A stretch of 64,000 bases of DNA from Homalodisca vitripennis (GCF_021130785.1 NC_060208.1:50718501-50782500); one strand, 5' to 3'. Numbered from the stretch's first letter, positions 24,263 to 37,419 are shown. Numbers and translations are program-made. The notes: generated by a model from the letters alone, not told the origin.

Positions 24263-27200
24263 AAGCTTTTAAAACAAATTATATTTTATAATCCAAGATA
24301 AAAATTGTTCACTAGAATGTTTAAATTGTAGTTTAATTTTCTTTTACTCTATAAATTATTTTCATATTGCGTTTTGAGATGTTCAATTAGTAGAATATTC
24401 ATGCGAATTATGAACCTGGTAGACTAAACGTTATACAATAAAATATAATAAGAAATTAATTTTATGCAACTCTAACATTTTATTAAATATGGAATTCATT
24501 ATTCAGGAGGTAACACCAAGAAAAGCTTGTATTTCTTTCATGGTGCATCCAAAAATATAGAGAATTAAATGTCCTTAGACTCACTTTATACATAATGTTC
24601 TCAAACATAACTTTGGATACCCAGCTGGTTCCAAACTGTAATGGCTTTTGCAGTACTTAACTTCATATGAATAATGGAAAGAGTGTTACTGCAAATGTTA
24701 CACCTTATGAAGATACGCATATAAACAATTACTTCGCGTTAAACGCCTACTACTTGATTTACCCCTATATAACTCATAAAGTACAGTATACAGCCTATTC
24801 CATAAAATATTAATTTAATTAAAATAACACTTATATTCTAAACAAGCGTATTTAAAAGGCATGTCAACAGCTATAACATTTATGGTCCAGAAAATACAAA
24901 CGACATAGAATTAAAAGGCTTACTTCATTTAGATTGCGGCAATTTCTTGACCGTATCTTATTAAATTGTTCTCTACGAAGTAAGAACATATAAATTATGG
25001 TCAACACGTTTGCTTTGTTTAAGTAAAGTTTTATTAGTAATTCTGTTTAAAAGCTGCTAGAGGTTTCTAGTCAAATTGCGATAAGCCGTAAAATTGAAAG
25101 CGATATAGCATCGAATATCTTACCCATACACGAAATATGTACATTCTTCATAACTATAAACAATGGTGCAATTATTGAAATGTTATTCATTTGACATAGT
25201 TCATGCTATTTAAATTTCCTTGCGTTTAAAAATATGTTCAGTTGTAATCACGTTTTTCCATGCCCTGCCTATAGACGGCCATGGAAACCGCTGCTACTAA
25301 TAATACGGTACTATTAGTCGAATCGGTCACATGTAACAACGTTGGATATGTTACAGTCACAGAACTTTATAGAAAGTGTCTTATTGTATAAAATATGTTT
25401 AGAGTTCCAACAACATTTTTAAGAGCAATCGATTTAAAATTAGCACTGGTTTCATAAGGTCAATAGAGCGATAGTCCTTCCACAATCATTACCTTATTTC
25501 CTGATGTGCACATTCAGATTCTTAACTCACCTCACGTATTGTAAAATGTCTCCAATTTATTTTTGTCATCTTATTTTCACAGAAGTTAGTTAAAATTACA
25601 GTCCTTGGAGAGGATAAATATATAATGAATTTCATGAACTGTATTAATAATTATGTCTTGGACATCTAACGCACTATATATCATAGCTAAATATAAATAA
25701 GCAAAGCTGTAAACATTTTACAGTATTAATATTAATGGTGTTTCAAATATGAGAAAAAGACACAAACATTATTTTTAATAATAGAAATTAATTTAATATG
25801 TTTTGATACTTATGCCAAAATTCAATAGATTCAATACTCAGTGCCTTGTAAAATGGTGGCTGTTGAAAGGTTAAATATTTATTTAATTTTTATAGTTGTA
25901 ATCTTGTAATGAACAACGCTTATTAAGTGTGGTTTACTGCATAAAGTTGTAATAGTAAAATTCTTGAAAATTTTATGAATATTTACCTAGTCTTGCACTT
26001 AAGATTTTCATGACACCCCCACGGGCCTTTACCAATATAAGCATGGTTATTGGTGATGTTATTACATAAAAAAGTTGTGAAGATAGCAATGCAACAATGT
26101 GCAAATCTCATAGATTTATGTAATAGGGCTTAAAACATATTAATGTGTTTAAGAACATTTTAGACACTCGGTATATCTGTGTATTTTATTATTCATGAAC
26201 ATTAAATTTAGCATTACATTAAATTTTACATATTTTGCATGTGGTCTCTATAGTATTAGTAAAAGTAAAAAGAATTAATTATTACTGTTAGCAATCAAGC
26301 ATTATTTATTATTTATGAAAATAAGAAAGAGAATGTTAAAGTTTTTGCAATACTTATATTTTAAATAACGAACCCAAATACAATTTTATGAATTGGAATA
26401 TATAACATAGGAATCAAAAACATTTAATATTTTAATATTTACGTTATCAATATGTACATCAATATACGGTGCAATATCAGAAATGTCGCTAAAGGGATTA
26501 ATACAGAATATTGAGTATTTATACTCGCACGAATCTTAGCAGTAGTATATTGGGAATATATAATTACTGTACCATATATTATTTTCGCTTACATTACAGC
26601 ATAGTTCAGGAAATATGGCCGTGTCCAACGCCAGGAAGTCATGCACGACTGCCGAAGCCTTGAAGGAGAAAGCTTGAATAGACTATTCAGGTGACATATG
26701 ACTTCCTTACTGCATTTTTGTGGTTTAAGAAGATTTATCGTCAGTTCAAGACAGCTTTGCTTGGTTTTGGCAATATAATATATCTAAATTTATAATATTT
26801 AAATATAAATTGATATTAAATTATGTCGTGTGGTGAAAATGGCTTTTGTATTAAAATTGGTCATCTTCAATAATGCAAGGTCCTTCAACATCTATTTAAC
26901 ATGGTGTTTCAAGATCTATATGAGTAAATTATTCCCTCTCTAGTGCATAATAATGCAGTAAGGCTTCTAGAGAGAGATTCAGTTGTTATATTAGGCACTG
27001 TAAAATCTATTTTGAATTTATACTATAAATTGTTATATTATACTTGAGAGTATGTACTAATCTAAAATCAATAACGATGAACTGTAAATATAATTTCCTG
27101 TAAAAAAATAATTATTTGATAATAGTATAGCTTAATTTTACAATGTTCGCCTCTGTAACTACATCAGTAAATATTTGTGTACTTTAAATTGGCTTAAAAA

Positions 27201-27770
27201 CGTAAAGAATACGTTCATCTACTGAATACACAGGCTTTTGAAGTCCTATTACTTAGGTATGTGTATATATAGATGAAGACGTATCCAAGTTTTTATACGA
27301 CATAGATAGATAACTACACTACCATCGTTACAGATTACAGTTCGTTTGCCATTATTGAAAATATAGAGCTAATTCAGGTCTGTACGTAAGATGGAGATAA
27401 AGCCGTAGGCCATCAGAACAAGTAAAACCCGTCAGTACAGCGGTTTATCAGAGAATTGACAACAGCTAGAAATTACTGTTTAATGGTTACTCTTGTCAAT
27501 ACGCTAAATTGAGTTCCGCATATTTTTCATAAGTCCATAACCTCTTGTTCCATTCAAGCTTGCAAATACTAGCTCATAGAATATGATATGGCATCATTTA
27601 TATAGAACACACATTTACTTTACTTGAATTTGCTTGTAACGAAATGTATGAAATTCATGAGGTATAGCTATAACCAATGGCTATACCTTATCACATAAGT
27701 ACTACTTATGACTCAACAGATAAAGTAAGGAATTGCAAACCATATACAGCAGCTGAAATAGCTTTGCTCT
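24263..27770. other. Central spacer of the inverted duplication
   Basis: No gene is recognised. A block at 24643-24690 (TAATGGCTTTTGCAGTACTTAAC, then ATGAATAATGGAAAG) resembles the arm repeats at 12430-12490 and 49010-49045, so that family also occurs here. A short hairpin lies at 27660-27688 (AGGTATAGC/GCTATACCT). I could not extend palindromic pairing through this spacer. Confidence 0.45.
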
Positions 27771-27789
27771 TATATATGTTTTTTTTCAA

Positions 27790-28323
27790 GTTCCCGCTAT
27801 CCCTTAAATGTGAAATTTGACGCACATGCATATTGTGCCCTAAACCATTAATACTTCAGTTCTGAAATAGATTACAATGGCTTTTGGACCAAAGTAGACT
27901 TTCAGACCAACCTACGCATACACTTTCTTGATTGGGACAATGAAAATGAACCTTTGGCGCCGAAAATAACTGATCCCGGATTGCAATGAACCAAACTAAA
28001 TGTTTTTTGACGTAATTAGACTTTCCAGACCAATGAATGTACTTTCTTCATGTACATTCAAGAAGGGACAACAAGGCAAACGCTACTATGGCACCGGAAT
28101 ACCTTAGACGCCAAGTAGATTATTGTGGATATAAATAGACGATTTGTTACCGAAGAGGACTGTTCAGACAAATTTATGTGTGTAATATCGTGATCGAGAA
28201 AACAACGCCAACGGGACTGAAAATACCTTAGACCAGAAGTAGATTACAAAGCCGGAAGTACTTTCCCACTACTTTCCAATTATTCAATATGAAACAACAT
28301 GCAAAGCCATGGGTAGCTGCTAG
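27790..28323 (+). mobile_element. Interspersed element, 3' end CTAG-T, with internal degenerate tandem units
   Basis: Units of roughly 110-130 bp (GACCAAAGTAGA, then ACTTTCTTGATTGGGACAA, then ACTGGAAATACCTTAGACC-like) repeat degenerately and end in GCAAAGCCATGGGTAGCTGCTAGT. The same architecture and end occur at 31480-32191. The end resembles 3' termini of RTE-type or Helitron-type elements; I cannot tell which. No protein is encoded. Confidence 0.6.
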
Positions 28324-28510
28324 TATATATGAAAGTTAAAGTCCTGATTGACTCAATGAGTGATAAACGCCAAACAAAAACTATACAAGATACATATATG
28401 AAATTTGGCAGATAAGTTTATTTTAAATCCCACAAGGAGGAGAACTAAGAATTCAAGAAGGCATCCAATTATTGATTTGAAAAGAAAGTTATATCTCAGT
28501 AAAAAAATAC
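28324..28510 (+). mobile_element. 5' fragment of a second element, head-to-tail with the previous one
   Basis: Immediately after the CTAG-T end comes sequence typical of the start of such elements (AAAGTCCTGATTGACTCA, CAAAAACTATACAAGATA, GAAATTTGGCAGATAAGTT). It decays before the arm anchor at 28660. Confidence 0.5.
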
Positions 28511-28659
28511 AAGAGAATAGAATCCTTCAAGAATATTTGAGTACTTTACAACAATGATCCTTCTATATGTCGTAAGTTTTCAATATTATTGTCGCATAAA
28601 TTATAGTTGCTAAAATACAAAATATTATTTGATTTATAAACAATGTCCTCCTGAATCTG

Positions 28660-28945
28660 CTTAGTGTATTCCGTAAGGATTTTCGACATAGGCAAGGCAA
28701 TTTCCTGTACTGAATAAGGTACAACGAATATTAAAGTGAAGCTCCTAACATTGATGAAATTTATAATCCTATTATCTCTTTAATCTCCATATAACTTTAT
28801 ACCAGCTTGATGAAATGAGAATCACCTTTACTACAACCTTAGAAATAAAGTCAGACTACCCTAGCCGTGCTTGATAACACCCTTAAAATAGCCTTGAGTG
28901 CAGTGAAAATAGAATAGCGATAAGAATGTATATTAAAATTAAAAA
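28660..28945. repeat. Innermost right-arm anchor (pairs with 23986-24262)
   Basis: Reverse-complement partner of 23986-24262, with the same order of blocks. Non-coding. Confidence 0.85.
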
Positions 28946-29429
28946 TAAACCCCATTACTGAGATCCTCTATCTCTTAATCCGTATTTCTTGATTGAAATT
29001 AGATAAGATAAACTGTAGTATAAATAATGAACATATTTGAGAGTGATAAAAGTGATAACATATTATCTCAGATAATTATATTTTACACTGTAACGAACAC
29101 TTGAGGTACTAGAACACGTCATAATAATGTTTTTCTAAATATGATGTTTAGAGAATACATTATTTCCTGCTTTGCGTTATGCATGGTGAGTAACGCAGAA
29201 TGTAACGGCTACATTGTAAATAGGTGTGGCACTTGGTTATTATAAGACCTGATAGAAGTAAGTTATTTATATTAAAGCTTTAAAAATTCTAAGAGTATTA
29301 GGCTTCAAGAGCAATAGAAAAAGATATCAAACGAAGCTTTGCAAATTATGGCTGCACAAGTAAGAGCAAAATTCACCTGAATAAAACACACCCGTATGGA
29401 TTACATCACTTAAATCTCTCGAAATTAAA

Positions 29430-29860
29430 TCATATAACCAATTTTCAACATTGTCTTTACATTTGATTATTTAATTTTACTCTATGAATAAAATTTCACA
29501 TAGCAAAATCATTAAAATAATATTGTTTGTGTAGGAGTAGTTAGGTTACATGTGCTAATATGTCAAATGTTAAAATCTCATATGGTTGTATTCAGTATGT
29601 TCCAATATTTATTTTTTGCTACTTTTTCATTGTCATCATGGTTATGCTTAAGACCAATGTAAAAGTATTCGTTAAGGTTCAGCTAAATGGAGTGACATTC
29701 CCTACCACGAATTCAGTGTTACCTACATAGAAATGAAGCTTAAGGAAAAAACTTCGTCTATAGGAGCTCTTTTTCAATATCTTGCGGGCATACAGACAGG
29801 CATAAAAGTTCGCTAACACTCACCCAATCAGCTTAGTGATTTTAAAACCGAAAATACAAC
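29430..29860 (+). repeat. Interspersed repeat, also at 54240-54840 and 43290-43560
   Basis: Contains TTTTCAACATTG, TTAATTTTACTCTA, ATGGAGTGACAT, TACATAGAAATGAAGCTT and CTTGCGGGCATACAGACAGG. The same blocks occur at 54240-54840 in the same orientation, in rearranged order, and some at 43290-43560 in reverse. The CGGG/CATACAGACAG block is typical of retroelement untranslated regions. Class unknown. Confidence 0.6.
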
Positions 29861-30440
29861 TTAATATCAGCTTATTATTTTATGGTGCTTTACACTCGGA
29901 CATTCAAACTACAAATTCAATTCAATCTTTCTGATAATATTGAGAATTTCTTACGAAAGGTAATAAATCCTACATACAACTTTTACTGTATTATATACAG
30001 TAAAATGCGATATTATGCTATTTTCTGTTTATTTTTCGAAGATGATGAGAAGCCCAATGTTGTAAGGTAAGATGAAAATTTATAATTTTTTGCTCTAAAT
30101 TGACTTAATTAGTATTAAAACTGTACAACTAAGTTTAAATATGTGATACCAGTAGGGTCTATTATACTTTCTGTACAAATCATGTAAAATATTATTTTAA
30201 AATACCGTATAAAAAGTTGGGTAAATTTTAAATTCAATTCCTTTACTATGTTATATTGTAATTATTAAAAAGAATAATATTTAAGAATAAAAAAGGTAGT
30301 GAACTCATACTTCAGAAAGGTATTATATTATTTTCTATGAGTTTCATTACACATACACACCAAATATAGTTAAAATAATAGGTATAATAAATAAGATTAA
30401 TGTTTCAATTATTCTGTGTTCTTATTAGCGTAGCATTGAG
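29861..30440. other. Non-coding AT-rich interval
   Basis: Nothing recognised. The open frame at 29882-30070 has no domain. Confidence 0.4.
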
Positions 30441-30678
30441 TGACCACGAATGACAAACGTGTATCTCCGCTCGTTGAATATTACGAAGTATCAGTTTAAA
30501 ACAGAAGTATAATTATTAAATACACCCACCACCAACCTAAGGCATCCATTTAACGCCCTATCTCTGAGAGCAATAATTGAGCCATGCAAAGAGATTACGT
30601 TTGCGCGTCTTCCAGGAAGGCGAAATACTGAACAGGATGAAGAGGCAATTTAGTTCTGATTATAAGCATCTCAAGCTA
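30440..30678. repeat. Right-arm anchor (pairs with 20266-20570)
   Basis: Reverse-complement partner of 20266-20570. The 30543-30678 part is about 80% similar by eye. Confidence 0.8.
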
Positions 30679-31479
30679 AATTAATTATGCTGCTTGGTAT
30701 TAATTCAAGCTTCCTTTGCAGTATATAACAACATTATCTTACGTATTATTCATAAGTTTAACACACAAAGAACTATTTTTTGACTGATTCACTTCACTTT
30801 TATTTAGTGATGTTTAAGTATGTAAATCTTATACATAAAAGTGAATCGCAAAATGTGTTAGTAAACGCAAATCTCGAGAACAGCTGGACCAATTCAAATA
30901 ATTCTTTAAGTAAAATGTCCATTAAAATCCAGTAAAATGTGGAAGGTTTTTATAAAGAAAAAGTTAATAAAAGTTACCCGGAATATTTTGGAATTCAGAA
31001 AGATTGTAGTTTTTACCTTTCATAATTCAAATTAAACTGGTACTAAACAGCTGTTGAGAGCAATAGTTCGACAAAATTTCTGAAACATCTGTTTACGTCT
31101 AAATTTTTTTAGTAATAAGTTAAACAGTGCTTGATCGGTAGTGTAATGCAGATAGTAAATAAAACATTAACTTAATATATAAATTTTAATCCTCATTGCG
31201 CCAGTGACGAATTAAAATCATCTACTGCATTAAACACTGTTATAGAACTAACCTTAATGAACAAAGTTATGAATGTTTCACATAAGTTACTTTAAACTGG
31301 TGGGCTTCCTTGACATTATGATATTACATTTTATTAATGGCTTATTGAAAAACAGAGAAATAAATACTAACATTCCTCAACGATTCATTCTTTCCCTGGC
31401 TACAGTCCAAAAAACAAGTGCAACGCCAAACTTTAATAACGTTTATTTTGGAATGGGGTAACCTTAAAAAGGATTTTCC
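30679..31479. other. Non-coding interval with a small foldback
   Basis: No gene is seen. A small foldback lies at about 30786-30848 (GATTCACTTxxxxxTTTTAT paired with ATAAAAGTGAATC). The open frame at 31273-31461 has no domain. Confidence 0.4.
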
Positions 31480-32191
31480 TCTTATACCGAAAGTACATAA
31501 GAAGTAGGTAGGACTTCCCCCTAGGTTGTAATAGGCTTTTCAGTCCTACCTATAAGTGTATTTTCTTCATTTGGACAAGGCAAACTCAACTATGCCAACA
31601 AGATTTTGACTAAAATAGATTTCCGAGAACTAGATAATCAAACGTATATAGTATTTTGATCGACCCAATATTTCAAGCTAAACTGTGACATAGTAGGTAA
31701 GTGAATTTAAACTGTCTTAAGTAGGCACTTTTTAACCGAAGTAGGCATCTCGGTCCTACGTAAGTATATATATGTTTTCTTCGTCAGAACAACAAGGTAA
31801 ACTCTACAATGGTACTGGAAATATCTTATACCTGAAATATATGACAAGGACTGGAAATACACGCTTTTTGACCAAAGTAAGTTTCCGAGACCTCTGTGAT
31901 CCGAGATTAGTGTTTTCTTGAATGGGATGACAAGACAGATTCAGCTGTGACGTTATGTATATAATTAATTAGAACCAGAAATACTCCTACACGTTCCAAA
32001 CATGATATAATAATTAAGTTAAACTTTGATACTATATACCATGAACTTATATAATATCTAACTGATGTATGCCTACTTACGTTTTAAAATTTTTATAGGA
32101 CTCCCATCATATTACATCATAGTTGCTTTTGCTAAGTAATATAAGGACTTCGGTTGTAAAGATTGCGTGCGAAACCGCGGGTAACAGCTAG
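31480..32191 (+). mobile_element. Interspersed element, second copy, 3' end CTAG-T
   Basis: Shares with 27790-28323 the degenerate tandem units (GTAGGxATCTCGGTCCTACGTAA, TTTTCTTxxTxxGAACAACAAGG, TACTGGAAATA, GACCAAAGTAxGTTTCCGAGACC). The 3' end is GCGTGCGAAACCGCGGGTAA then CAGCTAGT, with CTAG at 32188-32191. It looks 5'-degraded. No matching copy is seen in the left arm. Confidence 0.6.
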
Positions 32192-32464
32192 TAAATAAAT
32201 ACAATTATAAAGTATAAAAGTAACAGAAGGATCTGTATACAACAATTATAAATGCGCTAAATAGCACAAGCTCTTTCTATTACGTTTAGCCACTTTGCAG
32301 AGTATTACGATGAGTGACCTAACATGTGTATTGGAGCCAGCTGATAAAATATTGACACAATGTACAAGCGAATATGTCGTGCTCCAGCAGACTATATCTA
32401 TTGATATCATATAATTAGGATCTTGAGAGAGTGATACATGATCTTGCATGCGAACGCTTTTTTA
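32192..32464. other. Short spacer between two mobile elements
   Basis: The minus-strand open frame 32246-32449 (67 codons) has no recognisable domain. Nothing else is seen. Confidence 0.35.
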
Positions 32465-32517
32465 ATATATATTGAAATGAATTGAATTGGTTTATTTCCA
32501 AAAGCTTACATTTCAAT

Positions 32518-32549
32518 GGCCCCGCTAAGTACACTTGTCAGCGGGGTCC
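32518..32549 (-). other. 3'-terminal stem-loop of the non-LTR element
   Basis: GGCCCCGCT (32518-32526) pairs with AGCGGGGTCC (32540-32549) around a 13-nt loop, just before the polyadenylation signal of the element. GC-rich 3' hairpins of this kind occur in several non-LTR clades, where the reverse transcriptase recognises them. Confidence 0.7.
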
Positions 32550-33399
32550 AAATTAAACTATCTTAACTAAACCGTACAATGTATTTATTAAATTACCTAT
32601 CAAAATTGGCACTTATTATTTTGTTAAAGATTACAAGCAAGAATAACATCATACAGGTTTGTTTTAGTTGATCTTTACATTTCAAATTATAAACACTGAT
32701 AAAACCGGTCTCTTAACTCTTAAAATTAAGTTCATGTTAGTAACTAAAAAATTTGCACTGGTTATATAGTGTGATTGGATTGTATGATTTCGATTCAGAA
32801 GCAGTCGATGTTCTTACCCAATTCCAATCGGTATGAGACAAGAATAAATACCACCTCCCATCAGGCGTTACTTGTTCCGCCACTACCAGTGTTTATTTCT
32901 GCAATTTCAATGCACGTGCAAATCTAGCATGAATTTTGCTCTAATTATTAAAGTTCATTTTAGTTGATTGTTAATAAATAAATAACTGTGTTAATTTATT
33001 TCATCAATGTGTAAAATTTACAGCACTCAAAATATATGTCAATGTGTCTGTTTTCCTATTTAGTCTGTGATATGTGTTTGTGTTATCCCTGTGCTAACCT
33101 AATTGTGTTTTGGTATTGTGTTATTGTGTATGTGTTATTGCATTGTGTTTTGACGCATTTATATGTTGATAATAATTTATTTTCCTACTACTTCCAAAAT
33201 GTAAGTTATTTCATATTGCATATTGTTTAATCATATCTAAGGATTTCCGTTCCCTAACCTTTCTTATTGCAGTACAGTACGCGGCCACCACGACAAACTG
33301 CAGCTCCTCCCCTCTTTGGTCTAGGCTTTCAACCCAATGGCAAACCCTAGCAAACGGTTTATTATTGTATAGATAAAATTCATGTGTTATATTTGGCAT

Positions 33400-34290
33400 G
33401 TGTTTACATTAAAAAAGTAATAACTAACAAATAAATAAATAATAATAAGTAATAATAATTAAACTAATAAACTTTGACAAATACAACTTATATATCATCA
33501 ACAACAACAACAACAAAAACTATAGGCTATGATTTATAAATTTATCTATAACAATTTCATAAAAACAATCACATCATAACATCAAAACATTTTAAACACA
33601 AACAACGGACAATATTATGTCAGAATTTGCAACAAAAATATATAATATACTCTGTATCTGATTTTATCTATAATAGGGCAACCAGATCCACCATAGATTC
33701 ATGTAGCTTAATCAGGTTACATAATAATTAAAAACTATTAAGCGAGATTATAACACAATAAATACCATATTATAATAACTATATATACTAGGCCTATATG
33801 TTTATCACATATAACACAATCTAATAATGTTTATTCATAATATTCAAAAGCATAACAAAACTATAAAAAATATAACATGGACCACAATAACAGATTAACA
33901 TACACTATATGTTTATCACAGCAATAACCAAAATCCAACAACAGACCCCAACAACAACATTACAATAACTAAACTAAACTATAGAAAATAACAATATTAT
34001 GGTATAAGTTAACAACAAGTTAATATAGACTATATATTTATCACAGCAACAGTCATTACACAACGGTAAATGTCCACATTAACATTACAATAATAACATA
34101 TATACATACCTACACTAATCACAAATTCTCTTTTACTAACATCTAGAATAATATAATAATATCTAGTTAATAATATCTAGAAATGTTTATACAGATCTAT
34201 ATTCTAAATTTATAACTCTTCCATTAACCACCTGTAAACCAGTTTTTTAAACTTTGAATAATTATGTTCATTAAAAATATAATTTGGTAG
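33400..34290 (-). other. A/C-rich 3' untranslated region of the non-LTR element
   Basis: On the plus strand this is a run rich in AACAACAAC, ATAATAAT and CACA-type words, with no coding signal in either direction. It lies between the end of the reverse transcriptase and the terminal stem-loop. Its length (about 1.8 kb in total to the end) is long for such elements, so another insertion inside it is possible. Confidence 0.5.
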
Positions 34291-34294
34291 ACTG

Positions 34295-35512
34295 TTATAT
34301 AAATATAGGCAAGGAACAGGCATAGGAATATTTGGCCAATCTTTTACCAAAAGTATTTGTTATTCTATAAACTTTGAATTTTTCAATATTTCTTAAAGCT
34401 ATAGAAGTGTTCTTACTGTTTGAAATTTTATATTTATTATCTGCAAAATAATATACAAGGATGCTATACTTATAGTAACCCTTTGGTGTCAAGCTATTGG
34501 CTTGTGTATACAACTGTTTTTCTGTAATACCATTAGCTCTGCCATTCAACATCATATCCAGACATTTCTTTTGATGGTTTTGTATCTTATTGAGGTGGTT
34601 GTCTGCAGCTGTTCCATATGCAATTATAACATATCTAACAATTGACTCCACTAACGCCTTGTATACTGAAATCTTGCTTTCAATACTCCATATATTTTTT
34701 AATCTATAAAATACAGCAACAAACGAGCTAATCTTTTTCTGGATTTTTTCAATGTGGTATTTCCATGTTAAACCATTATATATTATTATCCCAAGATAAT
34801 CATAGGTACATACTAATTCTATTCTGTCACAATCACATGAAGTGAGGTATAAACGTGTGTGTAGTTGCTCACACATACATATGTGGTACTTTAAAACAGG
34901 CTCATTTCCTACTTTATTTCTTAAGTGAATATTCATCATAACAGTCTTTTTTGGATTTATTACAAGTTCCATATTATGCTATTATTTATTTATTTCATTA
35001 AAATCGTTTTGATGCATTGCTTGGGCAGTTACAAGATTCATATGAGATGCTACCAGTAGGATGTCATCTGCATATGCCCACACCTTTACATAATTAGTTA
35101 CATTAAAAATATTATTTATATAGATAATAAACAGTAATGGACCAAGGTTACTACCTTGCGGTACACCACAGTTGCTTAGCTTATATTTACTATAAGTGTT
35201 TACTATTTTTACTCTGTAACCTCTGTTTTGTAAATATGATTTGAACCAGTTTAAGTTTACTCCAACAACACCAATGTTTTCCAGGACTACTAACATCTTA
35301 TTATGATTGATGTTATCAAATGCCTTTGATAGATCCAAAAATAAAGCCAATACATAAAAACCTTTTTCTAATTGTTCATTTACATAGTTAGTAAAGTCCT
35401 TCAAAAGAAGTTCAGTTCCCTTACCCTTTTGAAAAGCATATTGATTCTCATTAATAATGTGACATTGATTCAAGAACCAATATATATATACGACTACGTA
35501 CTGTACTTGCAA
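34295..35512 (-). pseudogene. Reverse transcriptase ORF interrupted by two adjacent stop codons
   Basis: One continuous minus-strand frame of about 406 codons, broken only by TAA TAG at 34984-34979. The first part (176 residues) has QYAFQKGKGTE at about 25-35, the first catalytic Asp in FLDLSKAFDNINH (about 58-70), GVPQGSNLGPLLF (116-128) and the YADD active site (147-150). The second part (225 residues) resumes with LVINPKKT, then YLGIIIYNGLTW and the thumb-like region VYKALVESIVRY. In intact elements this enzyme copies the RNA into DNA at a nicked target. No second frameshift was needed, so the copy is rather young. The endonuclease is absent. Confidence 0.9.
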
Positions 35513-37410
35513 AATCAGTATATTTTAGATTGGCAATAGTCTTGTCTGATGAGCTGGGACAATTAATTATATTTACAGCTGTCAATCATCAGCGTTTATG
35601 TGTACATTATAATTGTGCGCAGAGTGGGGCGAGTTGCCTGTGTAGAGAGTGAACATCCAAGGTCTTAGACAGATTCCCTAAGAAACTCTTCTTGACTTAT
35701 AAGCAAAGGAGAAACAGCAATATCAACATTTGTTACGTGAAGTTCCTCTCATGGTAGAATAGAAGTAGAACTGCTCAGTACCGTAATCAAAGAAATCCCA
35801 ACCCTTTTAACAACAAGTTATGACTTATAGAGGGACTTACATTTTTCTAAGAAAATTAATAAAGACTAATAATCTAGCTACACCTGTCACAATGTCTTAC
35901 TTTAAAGAAGTCTCTAAACATATTCAATAAATCAGTACCAGTACTATTGTCTCTTCACATCAGGTTGCAATGTTGGAAGTCCAAATTTTTTATCGTTCAC
36001 ATTCCTGTCATAAAATTTATAGTACTGATATAGTTTACAGTTTAACTTGTATATGTTTTAGGATGATGAGTTGAGTTTATCTTCCAGTACTAAGAAACCT
36101 ATCCTTTAATCAACGATTCGTTAATAAATCATTTTGGAGGTGATTATATTCGCAGATTTTACTTTACCTTCTGACACTGTTAAATCTGAAACGAATAGAA
36201 CCAACTGACGTATTAATTTTATGTAGCTTTTTTCAGTTTCGTATAAGTTTCATAGAAAGATCACATTTTACTTTTTAAGGGCTCTAATATACATTAGGAA
36301 TATATTATCTAAGTTTATTATTGCCTAATACCACTAGTCTACACAAATCAAGAACTTTTTGGAATTCTTATAGTTTCAGAGTTTAATTCAGACTTCTTTG
36401 CTTTTCGCTTACTATTTTAATTTTTGGAAAATTTATAATACATCTAGCACATTTCTGGGTGTAAGTTCAATATTTATTTCTCAGTTGTTTCTTTTATATA
36501 TTCATTTATATAATTTTGTTAGTAAAAAAAGGAGATACCGGTGCTCTTTTTTAGCCTTATTCTTCCTAGGCTCAGGGCCACTGGCCCGTTGTCAAACAGA
36601 ACAATGAAGAGAATAGACAGTACTGATAAAAGTGCAACGGTTATTCACAATAATTAGTGCGTTGATGACAAAAATGATTCTTATATTTGCAGAACTAAAT
36701 TCATTCATACTGTTAATACCTCGAATATCAATTACATGACTCTAATTTGCCTGCGCTAACATTTTGAACATTAGACACGTGGTATGCTGAGAATAATTAA
36801 CAAACAAAGTATCTAGTTCACCTATTTAGTTATCTATATATCATAAGATAAATCTTTCCAAAAATCTTTAGTATTTCTTTCAGCAATGCCATATACCAAC
36901 AATGATTGTCCACCTGTACTCCTTGCCTCTGTAATGTGTTAAAAATTGTTTGCAGGCTTCGTAAATAGTGGCTGCTTAATCAATATTATATTTATATCAT
37001 AGGTAGCAAATTTGTTGAATTATGGTCTACTAATCAAAGAGAATGTAATAAAAACGAAATATAGGTGTATTTTTATGGAGGACCTGTGCACTATTGCAAC
37101 ATTTATTTTCACCAGAAGCCGATAGTCATTTTGCGTAGTATAGATACACAACATGGGTTTTCTTGAAATCAATAGTGAAAGTTATCCTAAGAATGACGTC
37201 GATCGTCATTCGCACTAGTTTTGTTGGATATCAAAATGGAAGGGTTTTAAATATATGAAATAATTTATATTTTAGCTTAACAACATAAAACCAACCGCAG
37301 GCGTGTAAGTATTAAATCAATATCCTCCCAAAAAATCACAGATTCATATTAGGACAGTTCTCATGAGACCACCTTAATCATTGTATACACTTTGTCCAAT
37401 CTACAGCGCT
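35513..37410. other. Non-coding right-arm interval
   Basis: No gene is recognised. A small palindrome GAATGACG/CGTCATTC lies at 37191-37211. The open frame at 36398-36607 has no domain. Confidence 0.45.
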
Positions 37411-37419
37411 TTTCGTAGT

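Larger units (their letters stand above)
32465..35512 (-). mobile_element. Non-LTR retrotransposon (jockey/CR1-like), 5'-truncated
   Basis: Minus-strand order: reverse transcriptase (35512-34295), a long A/C-rich 3' untranslated region (34294-32550), a terminal stem-loop (32549-32518), an AATAAA at 32496-32491, and a short TTGAAT-type tail (CCAATTCAATTCATTTCAAT). Endonuclease and ORF1 are missing: the frame enters the reverse transcriptase just before the first palm block, so the copy is 5'-truncated as usual for target-primed insertion. It lies only in the right arm, hence postdates the inverted duplication. The clade call rests on the general look of the RT blocks and could be wrong. Confidence 0.85.

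Noticed and set aside
26600..26740. Exact centre of the palindrome at the AGGAAGTCAT / ATGACTTCCT pair
   Set aside because: Only about 10 bp pair, and flanking sequence does not continue the symmetry; it could be chance.
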